Positions 5,996 through 6,301 of a stretch of 6,301 nucleotides of DNA are shown in pieces (positions within the stretch are counted from its first letter, which is position 1; every line of letters begins with the position of its first letter). This DNA comes from an uncultured Paracoccaceae bacterium (GTDB taxonomy: Bacteria > Pseudomonadota > Alphaproteobacteria > Rhodobacterales > Rhodobacteraceae): contig CAJXHQ010000194.1 of the NCBI GenBank assembly GCA_913054485.1, forward strand, positions 1 to 6,301. The letters run 5' to 3'. The translations under genes were made by a program, and so were the position numbers. The notes under the pieces are model-generated. The model did not search any database and was not told the origin of the DNA. It saw only the letters and a list, made by a program, of their open reading frames with translations.

Positions 5996-6301
5996 CTGCG
6001 CCTCGTGTTTTTTCAACGAGCGCCGGGCGGCTGCATAAGTCTCGCGTCCCTCGGCCGATTTCAGATCCGGGAAGAGTTCGAAGATTTCCGTGCGCTGGGC
6101 ATTATCCAGGCCGCGCAGGCTATGGTCGCCGGGCTGGAAGCTTTCGGACCAGGCCCCGTCGGACAGCACCACTTCGTGCTGGTCGAACATGAAGTGGATA
6201 TAGGTAACCGAAGTGGTCTGCACCGCGTCCACACCGGCTAGCCCGGTCAGATGCTTGGCCGCCACCAGAACTTCACGGTCCTCAAAGTAGAGTGCGGTCT
6301 T
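5981..6301 (-). CDS. Hint-domain protein (Hint_2 type), C-terminal end only
   Basis: The last 106 codons of a gene whose start lies beyond the right edge. The frame is open to base 6301, reading KTALYFEDREVLVAAKHLTG before a GTG-initiated version would begin at 6265; that GTG encodes the Val in REVLVAAKHL and is not a true start. The block YIHFMFDQHEVVLSDG followed by WSESFQPGD matches the end of the Hint_2 autoprocessing domain common in large Rhodobacteraceae proteins (the 'FDQHEV ... ESF-x-PG' pattern). The tail is a charged helix (YAAARRSLKKHEAQLL). Hint domains cleave or splice their own chain, but the catalytic cysteine region and any secretion or calcium-binding repeats would be outside this window, so activity and the role of the full protein cannot be judged. 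It ends at TAA (5981-5983), converging with the nucleotidyltransferase gene. Confidence 0.85.
   Translation of the reverse strand, partial: KTALYFEDREVLVAAKHLTGLAGVDAVQTTSVTYIHFMFDQHEVVLSDGAWSESFQPGDHSLRGLDNAQRTEIFELFPDLKSAEGRETYAAARRSLKKHEAQLLVH

Noticed and set aside
5939..6241. Plus-strand open frame of about 100 codons overlapping the Hint gene
   Set aside because: It lies antisense to the recognisable Hint C-terminus and spans the terminator-side hairpins; no motif supports it.

Overview
The window is GC-rich, with strong G/C preference at third codon positions. It looks like a chromosomal segment of an alphaproteobacterium, most likely a marine Roseobacter-group Rhodobacteraceae. This guess rests on the protein types (a DMGDH/GcvT-type demethylating oxidoreductase, a Hint-domain protein C-terminus, a MocA-like nucleotidyltransferase) and on codon style, not on a database match. 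I see no IS element, tRNA, rRNA, CRISPR array, phage gene or other clear sign of recent transfer. Genes fill almost the whole window and no gap exceeds about 130 bases.

Layout: (1) 2-1021 (+) is the 3' part of a CorC/HlyC (CNNM-type) membrane protein whose start lies before the window. (2) 1018-2640 (+) overlaps it by four bases (ATGA) and encodes a BT1/FBT-family (folate-biopterin transporter-like) MFS permease. (3) 2641-2748 is a short gap with a set of overlapping inverted repeats and a strong ribosome binding site. (4) 2749-5166 (+) encodes an 805-residue FAD- and tetrahydrofolate-dependent oxidoreductase of the dimethylglycine/sarcosine dehydrogenase type. (5) 5167-5293 is a gap with a strong GC hairpin. 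(6) 5294-5884 (+) encodes a MobA/MocA-like nucleotidyltransferase. (7) 5885-5980 is a convergent gap with an intrinsic terminator facing the minus strand plus extra hairpins. (8) 5981-6301 (-) is the C-terminal end of a Hint-domain protein that runs off the right edge.

How the genes may work together: the first two are almost certainly co-transcribed and translationally coupled. The large oxidoreductase would oxidatively demethylate an N-methyl amino acid and pass the one-carbon unit to tetrahydrofolate. A folate/pterin-type permease directly upstream is suggestive, but the gap between them carries its own regulatory-looking structure, so a shared function is inference. The nucleotidyltransferase and the Hint protein appear to be separate units. 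Nothing here is an obvious new multi-gene system. The most interesting non-coding signal is the leader at 2655-2728, where one central segment can pair with either an upstream or a downstream partner.
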